Assembly (NCBI RefSeq): GCF_012847295.1
Contig: NZ_JABBDY010000005.1
Location: 124,001 to 188,000 of the forward strand
From: Microbacterium sp. MF43
GTDB taxonomy: Bacteria > Actinomycetota > Actinomycetes > Actinomycetales > Microbacteriaceae
DNA: 64,000 bases
Direction: 5' to 3'
Shown: piece after piece, positions 15,211 through 23,251 of the stretch
Layout: every line of letters begins with the position of its first letter
Numbering within the stretch: the stretch's first letter is position 1
Made by a program: the position numbers and the translations under genes
Notes under the pieces: model-generated
Told to the model about the DNA's origin: nothing
The model's input: only the letters and a program-made list of their open reading frames with translations
Databases searched by the model: none

Positions 15211-15936
15211 ATGTCGATCCCCGTCGACGCCGTCGCCGTCCCCGAGCGCGTCCGCTCGCTCGCCCGCGGCGCCGCGCTCGCTCCGGTGTGGCGCAACGAC
15301 TACGGGGGCGTGACGTTCCGCACCGATGACGGCCGCTACATCAAGCACGGACCGCGCAACGCGGAGTCCTCGCTCGCCGACGAGACCGTCCGGCTCGAGT
15401 GGGCGGGCCGCTTCATCCGCGTGCCGCACGTGCTCGAGGCCGGGTACGACGACGCGTTCGAGTGGCTCGTGACGAGGGCGATCCCGGGCGAGAGCGCGGT
15501 GGCGCCGCGGTGGATCGCGAAGCCCGAGGTCGCCGTCCGGGCGGTGGGCGAAGGGCTCCGCGCGATGCACGACGCGCTGCCCGCGGACGAGTGCCCGTTC
15601 GTATGGAGCGTGCCGTCCCGTCTCGAGAACGCCGCGCGCCGGGGCATCCGGGTTCCCGAGCCCCTGCGCGAACCCCCGCCGATCGACCTGCTCGTCGTGT
15701 GCCACGGCGACGCGTGCTGTCCCAACACCCTCGTCGGCGACGACGGCCGCTGGCTCGCACACGTCGACCTCGGGCAGCTCGGCACCGGCGACCGGTGGGC
15801 CGACATCGCCGTGGCGTCGATGAGCACCGAGTGGAACTATGGACCTGGATGGGAGGACGCCCTCATCGAGGCGTACGGCATCGACCCCGATCGCGAACGC
15901 CTGTCCTACTACCGGGAGCTGTGGAACGCCACATGA
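15211..15936 (+). CDS. APH(3')-like aminoglycoside/small-molecule phosphotransferase
   Basis: A 241-residue kinase-fold protein. The catalytic loop VCHGDACCPNTLV matches the HGDxxxxN signature, and HVDLGQLGTGDRWADIA carries the DLG-type metal Asp and the APH(3') C-terminal motif. It is about 20 residues shorter than canonical APH(3') enzymes. Chromosomal homologues of this kind are common in Actinobacteria and are often not resistance determinants, so the substrate is left open. It overlaps the next gene by 4 bases (ATGA). Confidence 0.88.
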   Translation: MSIPVDAVAVPERVRSLARGAALAPVWRNDYGGVTFRTDDGRYIKHGPRNAESSLADETVRLEWAGRFIRVPHVLEAGYDDAFEWLVTRAIPGESAVAPRWIAKPEVAVRAVGEGLRAMHDALPADECPFVWSVPSRLENAARRGIRVPEPLREPPPIDLLVVCHGDACCPNTLVGDDGRWLAHVDLGQLGTGDRWADIAVASMSTEWNYGPGWEDALIEAYGIDPDRERLSYYRELWNAT

Positions 15937-16445
15937 CCGACCGCACCGCCATCACGGGCACCGTCACCGACATCGACGGCCACCCGAACCTCGTGCTCAC
16001 GCGCACGTTCGCGGCCCCCGCCACGGAGATCTGGCGCGAGCTGACCCAGTCGGCGCGCCTCGAGCGGTGGATCGGACGATGGGAAGGGGATCCGTCGACG
16101 GGGCGAGTCGCGTTCTTCATGACCTCCGAAGGCGAGGACGTCGCGCCCGAGGAGTACACGATCCTCGAATGCGACCCGCCGCGGCGCTTCGCGGGCGACA
16201 CGTCCGCTGCCAGCGGCTCGTGGCACCTGTGGTTCGAGCTGGTCGAGAAGGGCGAGGCCACGCTGCTCGTCTTCGGCCAGCGGCTCAACCCCGGCGAGGA
16301 CGTCGGCTCGATCGGACCGGGCTGGGAGTACTACCTCGACCGGCTCGTGGCGGTGCAGAAGGGGCGGGATGCCTCGACCGTGAACTGGGGCTCGTACTTC
16401 CCCGCGCTGCAGGCGCCGTACCAGCGCCTGGTCGCCGCGGGCTGA
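15933..16445 (+). CDS. SRPBCC/AHSA1 family protein
   Basis: A 170-residue START/Bet v1-like fold. It begins after about 20 residues with VLTRTFAAPATEIWRELTQS and contains WIGRWEG and a C-terminal GWEYYLDRLVAV helix, as in AHSA1 domain (activator of Hsp90 ATPase-like) proteins. Such proteins bind hydrophobic small molecules. The start is fixed by the ATGA overlap with the phosphotransferase gene, so translation is coupled. Function is unknown. Confidence 0.88.
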   Translation: MTDRTAITGTVTDIDGHPNLVLTRTFAAPATEIWRELTQSARLERWIGRWEGDPSTGRVAFFMTSEGEDVAPEEYTILECDPPRRFAGDTSAASGSWHLWFELVEKGEATLLVFGQRLNPGEDVGSIGPGWEYYLDRLVAVQKGRDASTVNWGSYFPALQAPYQRLVAAG

Positions 16446-16449
16446 GCGC

Positions 16450-17241
16450 TCACGCGCCGGGGCCGAGGATGAAGTTCCACGTGCCCGCGGCGAGGGCGGC
16501 TGCCGTCGCCACGAGGGCGATCGCGACGCCGACGGCCAGCAGCGCCCACTCCGCCCCACCGAACCGCGACTCGCGCGCCCACGTGCGCTCACCCGGTGCC
16601 CCGAACGCGCGTGCCTCCATCGCGGTCGCGAGCTTCGTCCCGCGGCGCAGCGCCAGCACGAGCAGCGCGAAGGCCATGCCGAGGAACCGGCGGAGGCGGC
16701 CTCTGTCGGCGACGCCGCGCGCGCGGCGGGCGAGCTCGAGGGCGCGCCAGTCGTCGAGGAACAGGCCGACCATCCGCAGACCCGCCAGGGCGCCCAGGAC
16801 GAACCGTGCGGGAAGCCTCAGCACCTGCCCCAGCCCGTCGGCGAGGTCGGTGGGATCGACGCTGGCGAAGAGCACCACCGACGGCAGCGCGATCGCGAGC
16901 ACGCGGATGGTCGTGGCCAGCGCGAGGACGAGCGATCCCTCGCTCACCGTCACGAAGAGCCACTGCACGTACACCTCCCCGCTCGTTCGCCCGTAGAGGG
17001 CGATCGTCAGGCCGGTGAGCGGCGCGAGCACCCACACGATCCAGGTGCGTGCCCAGAATTCGCGCCAGCCGAGGCCCGCGAGCGGCATGAGCAGCAGCTC
17101 GAGCATGAGCGCCACCGTCGCCGAGACGACGTCGAGCGTGAGCACGAGAGGGATCGTGATGACCGCGGCCGCCCCGAGCTTGGCGACAGGATTCACCCGC
17201 CCCATGCGGCTCGTGCGCGCGTGCGCGTCGAGAAGTGTCAC
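16450..17241 (-). CDS. ykoC: ECF transporter transmembrane (T) component, YkoC-type
   Basis: A 263-residue membrane protein, the EcfT subunit that couples ATPases to the substrate-binding subunit. It has four or more hydrophobic segments and the family's conserved cytoplasmic Ala-Arg motif near residue 180, where LARRARGVADRG (ARG) contacts the ATPase; a second such motif is MEARAFGAPGE. The GTG start at 17239-17241 overlaps the stop of the ATPase gene (GTGA). It is the last gene of the TPP-regulated transporter operon. Confidence 0.9.
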   Translation of the reverse strand: MTLLDAHARTSRMGRVNPVAKLGAAAVITIPLVLTLDVVSATVALMLELLLMPLAGLGWREFWARTWIVWVLAPLTGLTIALYGRTSGEVYVQWLFVTVSEGSLVLALATTIRVLAIALPSVVLFASVDPTDLADGLGQVLRLPARFVLGALAGLRMVGLFLDDWRALELARRARGVADRGRLRRFLGMAFALLVLALRRGTKLATAMEARAFGAPGERTWARESRFGGAEWALLAVGVAIALVATAAALAAGTWNFILGPGA

Positions 17242-18689
17242 GACGCGTCCGACCGCGCCAGCACGAACCGTTCGGCGTGGAGGGCCGCCACGACGTCCAG
17301 GTCGTGCGTGATCGTGACGATGGCCGACCCCTCGTCGCGCAGCCGCGCGAGCAGCGCGACGAGCTCGGCCCACGTGCGCGCGTCCTGGCCGAAGGTGGGC
17401 TCGTCCAGCACGAGCACCCGAGGCGCGGTGGCGAGCGCGGCGGCCACGGTGAGCCGGCGCTTCTCGCCCCCCGACAGCGTGTACGGGTTGGCGCGGGCCA
17501 GCGGAGCGAGCCTCAGGCGCTCGAGGAGCTCCTCGACGCGCTGCGCGGTCGCCGCCTCCGGCAGACCGAGCGCCCGGGGTCCGACTTCGAGCTCGTCGCG
17601 GACCGTCTTGGCCAGCAGCTGATGCTCGGGGTCCTGGAACACCGTGCCGATCCGGGTGAGGAGCTCCCGCGAACTCCAGCGGATCGGGGTCGTCCCCGCG
17701 GCGCCGGCCAGTTCGCGTGCGGCGGTGAGGGTGCCGGATGCCGCAGCCAGCAGCCCCGCGAGCGTGAGGCCGAGGGTCGACTTGCCCGCGCCGTTCGGGC
17801 CGGTGACAGCCAGCACCGCGCCCGCGCGCACCTCGAGGTCGATGCCCGAGGCGACGGGATGACCCGCGACGCGCTGCACCGACAGATCCGCCGCCGACAG
17901 CAGGGCGGATCCGGCAGGCGCGGCCGGCGCCGGAGGGCGGGCGGGAGGGATGCCGGGAACCCATACTCCGCTCGCGGCGAGCGCCGGTCCACGGCGGCCC
18001 AGGACGTCGGCGGGCGTGCCGTCGGCGAGGACCCCGCCCTCGCCGAGCACGATGACGCGCGACACGACGGGCAGCCACACCTCGACGCGGTGCTCGACGA
18101 CGACGAGCGTGGCCTCGTGGGCGTCGAGCAGGCGCGTGACGGCATCGCGCACGTCGGCGACACCCTCGGGATCGAGGTTGGCGGTGGGCTCGTCGAGGAG
18201 CACGAGTCCCGGCCGCATCGCGAGCACCCCCGCGAGGGCCAGTCGCTGCTTCTGCCCCCCTGACAGCGCCTTGGTCGCCCGGTCGAGCGGCACGTCGAGA
18301 CCGACTGCGTCGAGGGCGGCCCGCACCCTCGGCCAGATCTCGTCGCGGGGCACACCGAGGTTCTCGCACCCGAAAGCGACATCGTCGCCCACGCGGGCCA
18401 GGATCACCTGCGCATCGGGGTCCTGGAGAACGAGGCCCGCTCGCCCACGCGCCGCGGAGGCCGCCGCGCCGTCGATCAGCAGCTCGCCGGTCTGCTCACC
18501 GTCCTCTTCGCCACCGAGCACGCCCGCGAGGCCGTGCAGCAGCGTCGACTTGCCGGCGCCGGATGCGCCGAGGAGGAGCACACGCTCTCCGGGCTCGATG
18601 CGGAACGAGGCATCCGTCACCGCCCAGGCGTGACGCGACGCGTGCCGCCAGCCCCAGCCCCGCGCCTCGACGGCGGCCGGCCGCGGCAT
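17238..18689 (-). CDS. ykoD: ECF transporter ATP-binding protein with two fused ABC domains, YkoD-type
   Basis: A 483-residue tandem ATPase. Domain 1 has Walker A GASGAGKS (41-48), signature LSGGQKQR and Walker B LVLLDEPT. Domain 2 has Walker A GPNGAGKS, signature LSGGEKRR and Walker B LVLDEPT. Two complete ABC modules in one chain match the EcfA-EcfA' fusion of YkoD, and the ykoE-ykoD-ykoC order is the canonical thiamine/HMP ECF set. Start choice is uncertain: ATG 18687-18689 keeps the expected short N-terminus, while GTG 18701 and ATG 18755 are in frame upstream, the latter overlapping ykoE. Confidence 0.92.
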   Translation of the reverse strand: MPRPAAVEARGWGWRHASRHAWAVTDASFRIEPGERVLLLGASGAGKSTLLHGLAGVLGGEEDGEQTGELLIDGAAASAARGRAGLVLQDPDAQVILARVGDDVAFGCENLGVPRDEIWPRVRAALDAVGLDVPLDRATKALSGGQKQRLALAGVLAMRPGLVLLDEPTANLDPEGVADVRDAVTRLLDAHEATLVVVEHRVEVWLPVVSRVIVLGEGGVLADGTPADVLGRRGPALAASGVWVPGIPPARPPAPAAPAGSALLSAADLSVQRVAGHPVASGIDLEVRAGAVLAVTGPNGAGKSTLGLTLAGLLAAASGTLTAARELAGAAGTTPIRWSSRELLTRIGTVFQDPEHQLLAKTVRDELEVGPRALGLPEAATAQRVEELLERLRLAPLARANPYTLSGGEKRRLTVAAALATAPRVLVLDEPTFGQDARTWAELVALLARLRDEGSAIVTITHDLDVVAALHAERFVLARSDAS

Positions 18690-18705
18690 CACCTCGGACA
18701 CGGGG

Positions 18706-19353
18706 TCAGACGCGGGTGCGTGCCTCGCGGCCGGAGGCGAACCGGTCGAGGGCACCCGTCCGCGCGAGGCCGCGCGCCAGCAGCCAGGTCAGCAGGCCGG
18801 CGATGAGGGCTCCCGAGATCGAGGTGCTGATGAGGTACACGACGACGAAGGGGAGGTCGGCGCCCGCGTACCACAGCAGCAGGTTGTTCACGCCGCCCGC
18901 CAGGGCGGCACCGATGCCTGCGAGGATCGCGACCGGCAGCGACCAGCGGCGGTAGAAGAAGAGCAGGAACACCAGCTCGGCCCCGAGCCCCTGCACGAGC
19001 CCCGCCTCGAGGGTGAGGAACGCGCCCCACGTGTTGCCCACGAGCGTCAGCGCCGACACCGCCGCGGCGACGACCTCGGTGTAGATCGCAGCGCCGGGCT
19101 TGCGGATGATGAGGGCGCCGAGCACGCCGGCGAACAGCCACGGGCCGTCGAGGAGGCCCTGGAGACCGGGCCAGAGCGGTTCGAGGAGCGCGCTCGGGCC
19201 GCGGTAGGCGACGTTCCAGAGCAGGAAGACGAGACCGGATGCCACGCCGATGACACTCGCGACGACGATGTCGACCACGCGCCACCGGAACGGGTGGGCG
19301 GGCGGCGTCGCGGGGGACGACGTCGTGGTGGGGGCGGACGCGGTGGCGTGCAT
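18706..19353 (-). CDS. ykoE: ECF transporter substrate-binding (S) component, YkoE-type, for thiamine or its HMP precursor
   Basis: A 215-residue integral membrane protein with about six helices. Residues 1-30 are a polar Ala/Thr/Pro-rich leader, then DIVVASVIGVASGLVFLLWN begins the first helix. Motifs GAxxxTxxxAAxV (GAAIYTEVVAAAVSAL), LVGNTWGA and GLVQGLGAELVF are characteristic of YkoE. The ATG at 19351-19353 has a strong GGAGG 8 bases upstream and sits directly behind a TPP riboswitch, independently supporting thiamine-related transport. It is the first gene of the operon. Confidence 0.93.
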   Translation of the reverse strand: MHATASAPTTTSSPATPPAHPFRWRVVDIVVASVIGVASGLVFLLWNVAYRGPSALLEPLWPGLQGLLDGPWLFAGVLGALIIRKPGAAIYTEVVAAAVSALTLVGNTWGAFLTLEAGLVQGLGAELVFLLFFYRRWSLPVAILAGIGAALAGGVNNLLLWYAGADLPFVVVYLISTSISGALIAGLLTWLLARGLARTGALDRFASGREARTRV

Positions 19354-19363
19354 GTGAACTCCT

Positions 19364-19447
19364 CCCTGCGCCGGCATGATCCGGATCAGGTTCGACGGTC
19401 GAAGCGTGGATCGCTTCCTCTCAGCCCGGCTCACCGGACTCCCGTGG
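19364..19447 (-). ncRNA. TPP riboswitch (THI element)
   Basis: On the minus strand the aptamer reads GGGAGTCC, then GGCTGAGAGG (the conserved CUGAGA), a variable P3a stem, GAACCTGATCCGGATCAT and GCCGGCGCAGGGA. These are the P2/P3 and P4/P5 sensor cores of thiamine-pyrophosphate riboswitches. The GGGAGGAG Shine-Dalgarno of ykoE starts right at the 3' edge of the aptamer, which suggests control of translation initiation by SD occlusion when TPP is bound. No separate terminator hairpin is evident. Confidence 0.95.
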
Positions 19448-19458
19448 TTGTGTGGACG

Positions 19459-19464
19459 AGTATA
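19459..19464 (-). promoter_or_regulatory. Putative -10 box for the TPP riboswitch-ykoEDC transcript
   Basis: TATACT on the minus strand would place the start point about 7 bases on, just before the aptamer. A recognisable -35 is missing. Confidence 0.5.
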
Positions 19465-19480
19465 CGCCCGCGGCCTGCGT

Positions 19481-19486
19481 TATCTT
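19481..19486 (+). promoter_or_regulatory. Putative -10 box of the carboxypeptidase gene
   Basis: TATCTT lies 6 bases before the GTG at 19493, in the divergent region shared with the riboswitch promoter. Confidence 0.45.
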
Positions 19487-19492
19487 GAGCGG

Positions 19493-21091
19493 GTGACTCC
19501 GGATGACGCGCCCACCCTGACGCGCCGTGCGCTTCGGGCCGCGACGGGCGAGTTCCCCGTCGCGAAGGGCGAGCCCGGCCTTGCGGAAGGGATGCTGACC
19601 CTGGGCGCCGACGCGGTCAGCACGACCGGCGCGGGCGGCTCGATCGCTGCGACGGCGACCGCGTCGATCGAGCGTGCGAGCACCACTGCGCTCGGTGATC
19701 TCCCGGGCGGTCAGGAGGCACTCGACGAGACGCCCGCCGAGGAGGCGGGCACGCGGCCGCTCGCGCTGCAGTGGGTCGACGAGTCCACCATCACGCGTCC
19801 GCTCGCGCCCGCGGACCTGCGCGTCGCGTCGACGCCCTACATCCCCGTCGATGCCGACCTCCTCTCCGACCTCCCGCCGCGCAGTCCGCTCCGCGCCGGC
19901 GTCATCGTGCCGACGCTCGTGCTCGCGAGCGTGTTCGGGGCATACGCGGCCACGACGCTCGCGTGGCCGCTGCACGCCGTCGCCCCCACCGTGACGGCGA
20001 TCGAGATCACCCCCACCCCTGCCCCGGCCGCAGCCCCGGCCTGGCCGGCGGCGGGCAGCGCGGCCGTCTCGGTCGGCGGGGTCGCGGGCGCCGCGGCATC
20101 CGCTGCCGAACCCGACTCCATCGCCAGCATCACCAAGCTCGTCACCGCCCTCGTCGTGCTCGACCGGATGCCGCTCGCCGTCGGCGAGCAGGGGCCGGAG
20201 TTCCGCTTCGACTACGGCGACACGCTGGCCTACTGGGACTACCGGGCGGCGGGCGAGTCGGCGCTCGACGTGCCGGTCGGCGGCGTGCTCACCCAGTACC
20301 AGCTGCTGGAGGGCATGCTCATCGGCTCGGCCGGCAACTACGCCGATCGCCTGGTCGGCAACCTCTTCCCGTCCGACCAGGTGTTCGCACGCGCCGCGAC
20401 GGACTGGCTCCGGACCCACGGCGTTCCGGGCATCACGATCGTCGAGCCGACGGGCATGGACCCCGGGAACACCGCCACCCCCGAGGCTCTCCTCACGCTC
20501 GCCCGCAAGGCGCTCGCCCATCCGGTGATCGCCGAGATCGTCGCGAAGAAGTCCGTCGAGCTTCCCGGCGCGGGCCTGGTCGAGAACACGAACGGCCTGC
20601 TGGCCGACCCCGGCGTGGTCGGCATCAAGACCGGCACGCTCGACGCCTGGAACCTGCTCTCGGCGAAGGACGTCGTGATCGGCGAGACGCCGGTGCGCCT
20701 GTTCGCATCGGTGCTCGGGCAGCCCGACAACGATGCGCGCCTCGCCGCCTCGCGGGCGCTGTACGCCCAGCTCGAGCAGGAGCTGCAGCCCGAGCCGTCG
20801 GTGACGGCCGGCACCACCGCCGGCGAGGTGACGACCGCGTGGGGCGAGGAGGTCGACATCGTGGTCGCCGACGACGCCTCGGTCGTGCTGTGGAACGGCG
20901 GAACGGGGACGGTCGCCCCGATCTATGCGCTCGGCGACCACCGCGACGAGGGTGACGCGGTCGGCGAGCTCACGGTGACCGGTCCGCTCGATGCGACGAC
21001 GGTCGACCTGCGCCTCGCCGACGACGTCGAGGGGCCGTCGGCCTGGTGGCGGCTCACCCATCCGCTCGAGCTCTTCGGCCTCACCGACTGA
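19493..21091 (+). CDS. Penicillin-binding D-alanyl-D-alanine carboxypeptidase homologue (S11-like), membrane-anchored
   Basis: A 532-residue type II membrane protein. Residues 1-128 form an acidic, low-complexity cytoplasmic part. A transmembrane helix follows at about 132-157 (VIVPTLVLASVFGAYAATTLAW). The periplasmic S11/DacA-like penicillin-binding domain has all three motifs: SITK (nucleophile Ser212, Lys215), SAGN (279-282) and KTGT (379-382). Such enzymes trim the terminal D-Ala of peptidoglycan stem peptides. The last 80 residues resemble the beta-rich C-terminal domain of DacA. Start is GTG with a leaderless-type promoter. Confidence 0.88.
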   Translation: MTPDDAPTLTRRALRAATGEFPVAKGEPGLAEGMLTLGADAVSTTGAGGSIAATATASIERASTTALGDLPGGQEALDETPAEEAGTRPLALQWVDESTITRPLAPADLRVASTPYIPVDADLLSDLPPRSPLRAGVIVPTLVLASVFGAYAATTLAWPLHAVAPTVTAIEITPTPAPAAAPAWPAAGSAAVSVGGVAGAAASAAEPDSIASITKLVTALVVLDRMPLAVGEQGPEFRFDYGDTLAYWDYRAAGESALDVPVGGVLTQYQLLEGMLIGSAGNYADRLVGNLFPSDQVFARAATDWLRTHGVPGITIVEPTGMDPGNTATPEALLTLARKALAHPVIAEIVAKKSVELPGAGLVENTNGLLADPGVVGIKTGTLDAWNLLSAKDVVIGETPVRLFASVLGQPDNDARLAASRALYAQLEQELQPEPSVTAGTTAGEVTTAWGEEVDIVVADDASVVLWNGGTGTVAPIYALGDHRDEGDAVGELTVTGPLDATTVDLRLADDVEGPSAWWRLTHPLELFGLTD

Positions 21092-21105
21092 GCGCCAGAG
21101 GCGCG

Positions 21106-22032
21106 CTACGCGAACCGCACCGTCTGCTGCAGACGGGTCCGCACGTCGAACACCTCGTTGCCGCCGATCGCGCGCACGCCCGTGATGCCGCGGCGGAGCA
21201 CCGTCGCCAGCGCGCTCCGCGCGACGATCGCGACCGGCGTGCCGCGCACCTTGCCGATCTCCTCGATGACCTGCAGCACATCGTCGTCGGGCAGCACGAC
21301 GATCGCGCCGCTGAAGCGCACGCCTGCCGCGCGCGAGAGTCCGCGCATGCGGGCGACGAGCGTGGCGACGGGCGTGCCGGCGACGCCGTCGCCGGTGAGC
21401 TCCCCGCGCCGCAGTCGCGCCGGACCGCCGAAGTCCTCCGAGAGGACGCCGTAGAGACCGCTGGGGCCGAGGACGATGTGGTCGACCTTCGCGTCGGGGT
21501 CGGCGTCTCGCCCGGCGGCGGTGACGTCGTGCCACACGGTGTAGCCCATCCCGAGGTCGGCCACGATGCGGGCGGTCGCCTCCTCCGCCAGCGCGTCGGC
21601 GAGCAGCCGGCGCAGGTGCTGCGGTGCCGAGCGCACGAGCGCGGGGTCGTAGGGGTCTTCGAGCGTGACGCCGCGCCCGGCCCACTCCCGGATGAGCGTC
21701 AGGTACCGCTCGCGGCGCCAGCCTCCGGGGTGTCCGTACGAGCGTGCGCGCGGTCGCGTATCGGTGCGCGCGGCCGGCGCCCGCCACCCCGACCACTCCG
21801 GGGCCGGAGCATCGGCGAATCCGTGGCCGCGGTCGTACGCGGCCCTGGCCTCGGGAGTTCCGACGAGCGCCCACGCCCGCTGCACCTGGATGAAGACCGC
21901 CGCGTCACCGCCGGTGTCGGGATGGGTCTGGCGCAGGCGCAGCCGGTAGGCCCGTCGCAGGGCCTCCTCGTCGACGTCGGGCTCGACTCCGAGCACCTCG
22001 TACGCCGAGGCCGACATCGGGCTGTCGAACAC
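21106..22032 (-). CDS. J-domain protein with NERD-like C-terminal domain
   Basis: A 308-residue protein. Residues 9-60 are a DnaJ J-domain (YEVLGVEPDVDEEALRRAYR) with the HPD loop at 37-39, so it should stimulate a DnaK-type ATPase. A Pro/Arg linker follows. Residues about 140-300 resemble the NERD/nuclease-related region (GYTVWHDV, then KVDHIVLGPSGLYGV, as in DIDHVVVGPxG). No zinc-finger or G/F regions of true DnaJ are present. The GTG start at 22030-22032 has GGAGGAG 4 bases upstream; ATG 22017 is an in-frame alternative. Confidence 0.75.
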   Translation of the reverse strand: MFDSPMSASAYEVLGVEPDVDEEALRRAYRLRLRQTHPDTGGDAAVFIQVQRAWALVGTPEARAAYDRGHGFADAPAPEWSGWRAPAARTDTRPRARSYGHPGGWRRERYLTLIREWAGRGVTLEDPYDPALVRSAPQHLRRLLADALAEEATARIVADLGMGYTVWHDVTAAGRDADPDAKVDHIVLGPSGLYGVLSEDFGGPARLRRGELTGDGVAGTPVATLVARMRGLSRAAGVRFSGAIVVLPDDDVLQVIEEIGKVRGTPVAIVARSALATVLRRGITGVRAIGGNEVFDVRTRLQQTVRFA

Positions 22033-22054
22033 GCGTCTCCTCCGATCCCCGCCG

Positions 22055-23116
22055 TCAGTCCCAGAGCGGTCGCGCAGGGCGATGCGCGAAGGCGGTTTCG
22101 ACGACGTCCGGCGCCAGCTCGGCGAGGCTCGCCGGCTGCCAGCGCGGCGAGCGGTCCTTGTCGATGACCTGGGCGCGGATGCCCTCGGCGAGGTCGGGCT
22201 GGGTCGTGGCGAACCACATCACGAGGCCGTACTCCTGAGCCAGGGCGTCGCGCAGGCCCGGCAGCTCGCGGGCCCGCCGCACGGCCGCCAGGGTCACGGC
22301 AAGGCCCGTCGGCGACAGTTCGCCCAGCAGGTCGGCGGTGGCGGATGCCTCGGGCTCGGGCCTCGCGCGCAGGCGCTCGATGATCTCGGTGACCGTGTCC
22401 GCCGCGAACGCATCGTCGATCCACTCGCGTGCGCGCTGCAGCGTCGCGGGGGCCGGGGTCTCGTCGAACAGGAGCACGAGTTCGGTGGGGCTCGACGGGT
22501 CCGCACGGGTCTCGAGGGCGTCGCGCAGCCCGTCGAGGCGGTCGGACGGCACGAAGTGGTCGGCGAACCCGGCGTAGATCGCGTCGCTCGCGTCCATCAC
22601 GGCACCGGTGAGGCCGAGGTACTCCCCGAGGCGCCCCGGCGCGTGGGCGAGCAGCCACGTGCCGCCGACGTCCGGGGTGAATCCGATCCGCGTCTCGGGC
22701 ATCGCCAGCTGGGAGCGCTCCGTGACGATGCGCACGGCGGCGTGGCCGGCCACGCCGATGCCGCCGCCCATGGTGATGCCGTCGGCGAAGGCGACGAACG
22801 TCTTCGGGTACTCGGCGATGCGGGCGTTGAGGGCGTACTCGTCGCGGAAGAACGTCGCCGACTCCTCCGCCTTTCCGCCGTTGACGCGCTCCGCGAGGCC
22901 GCGTACGTCTCCGCCGGCGCACAGACCGCGCTCCCCCGCGCCGTCGAGCAGCACGACATCGACCTCGCTGTCGCGCTCCCATGCGTCCAGTGCTGCATGG
23001 AGCTGGTGGATCATGTCGAGGTCGAGCGCATTGATCGCGCGAGGGCGATTGAGAGTGAGGCGCCCGAGGCCGCCGCTGGCGCGGGCGAGGACCGTGGGCT
23101 CGGAGGCGTCTGTCAC
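22055..23116 (-). CDS. 3-hydroxyisobutyryl-CoA hydrolase-like (HIBCH) enoyl-CoA hydratase family protein
   Basis: A 353-residue crotonase-fold protein with the long C-terminal extension of HIBCH enzymes, which hydrolyse 3-hydroxyisobutyryl-CoA in valine catabolism. Diagnostic segments are GLCAGGDVRG, FFRDEYALN, DGITMGGGIGV, MPETRIGFTPDVGG (with the catalytic Glu and Asp of the family) and YAGFADHFVP. The GTG start at 23114-23116 is supported by TAACGT 7 bases upstream. It lies next to the J-domain gene (22 bases apart, same strand) without obvious functional link. Confidence 0.9.
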   Translation of the reverse strand: MTDASEPTVLARASGGLGRLTLNRPRAINALDLDMIHQLHAALDAWERDSEVDVVLLDGAGERGLCAGGDVRGLAERVNGGKAEESATFFRDEYALNARIAEYPKTFVAFADGITMGGGIGVAGHAAVRIVTERSQLAMPETRIGFTPDVGGTWLLAHAPGRLGEYLGLTGAVMDASDAIYAGFADHFVPSDRLDGLRDALETRADPSSPTELVLLFDETPAPATLQRAREWIDDAFAADTVTEIIERLRARPEPEASATADLLGELSPTGLAVTLAAVRRARELPGLRDALAQEYGLVMWFATTQPDLAEGIRAQVIDKDRSPRWQPASLAELAPDVVETAFAHRPARPLWD

Positions 23117-23123
23117 GCCCGCA

Positions 23124-23129
23124 ACGTTA
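23124..23129 (-). promoter_or_regulatory. Putative -10 box of the HIBCH-like gene
   Basis: TAACGT (minus strand) is 7 bases upstream of the GTG start. Confidence 0.45.
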
Positions 23130-23251
23130 CCCGGGGCAGCGGAGGAGCGGGATCGATGGCCCACCTCAGGGCGCTCCGGGACAATTGCTCACGTCGGAGC
23201 GCGGTTTCCGCAAAGATATGGGGGAAAGCTCCCGAGGACGAGAGGTACGGC

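Noticed and set aside
15211-15936. Aminoglycoside resistance gene
   Set aside because: The kinase motifs are real, but there is no mobile element or resistance context, and such chromosomal homologues often act on other substrates.
22082-23251. In-frame upstream extension of the ABC ATPase gene by about 390 codons
   Set aside because: The extension is antisense to the intact HIBCH-like gene and has no domain. The ABC fold starts right after the ATG at 23252 with an SD.
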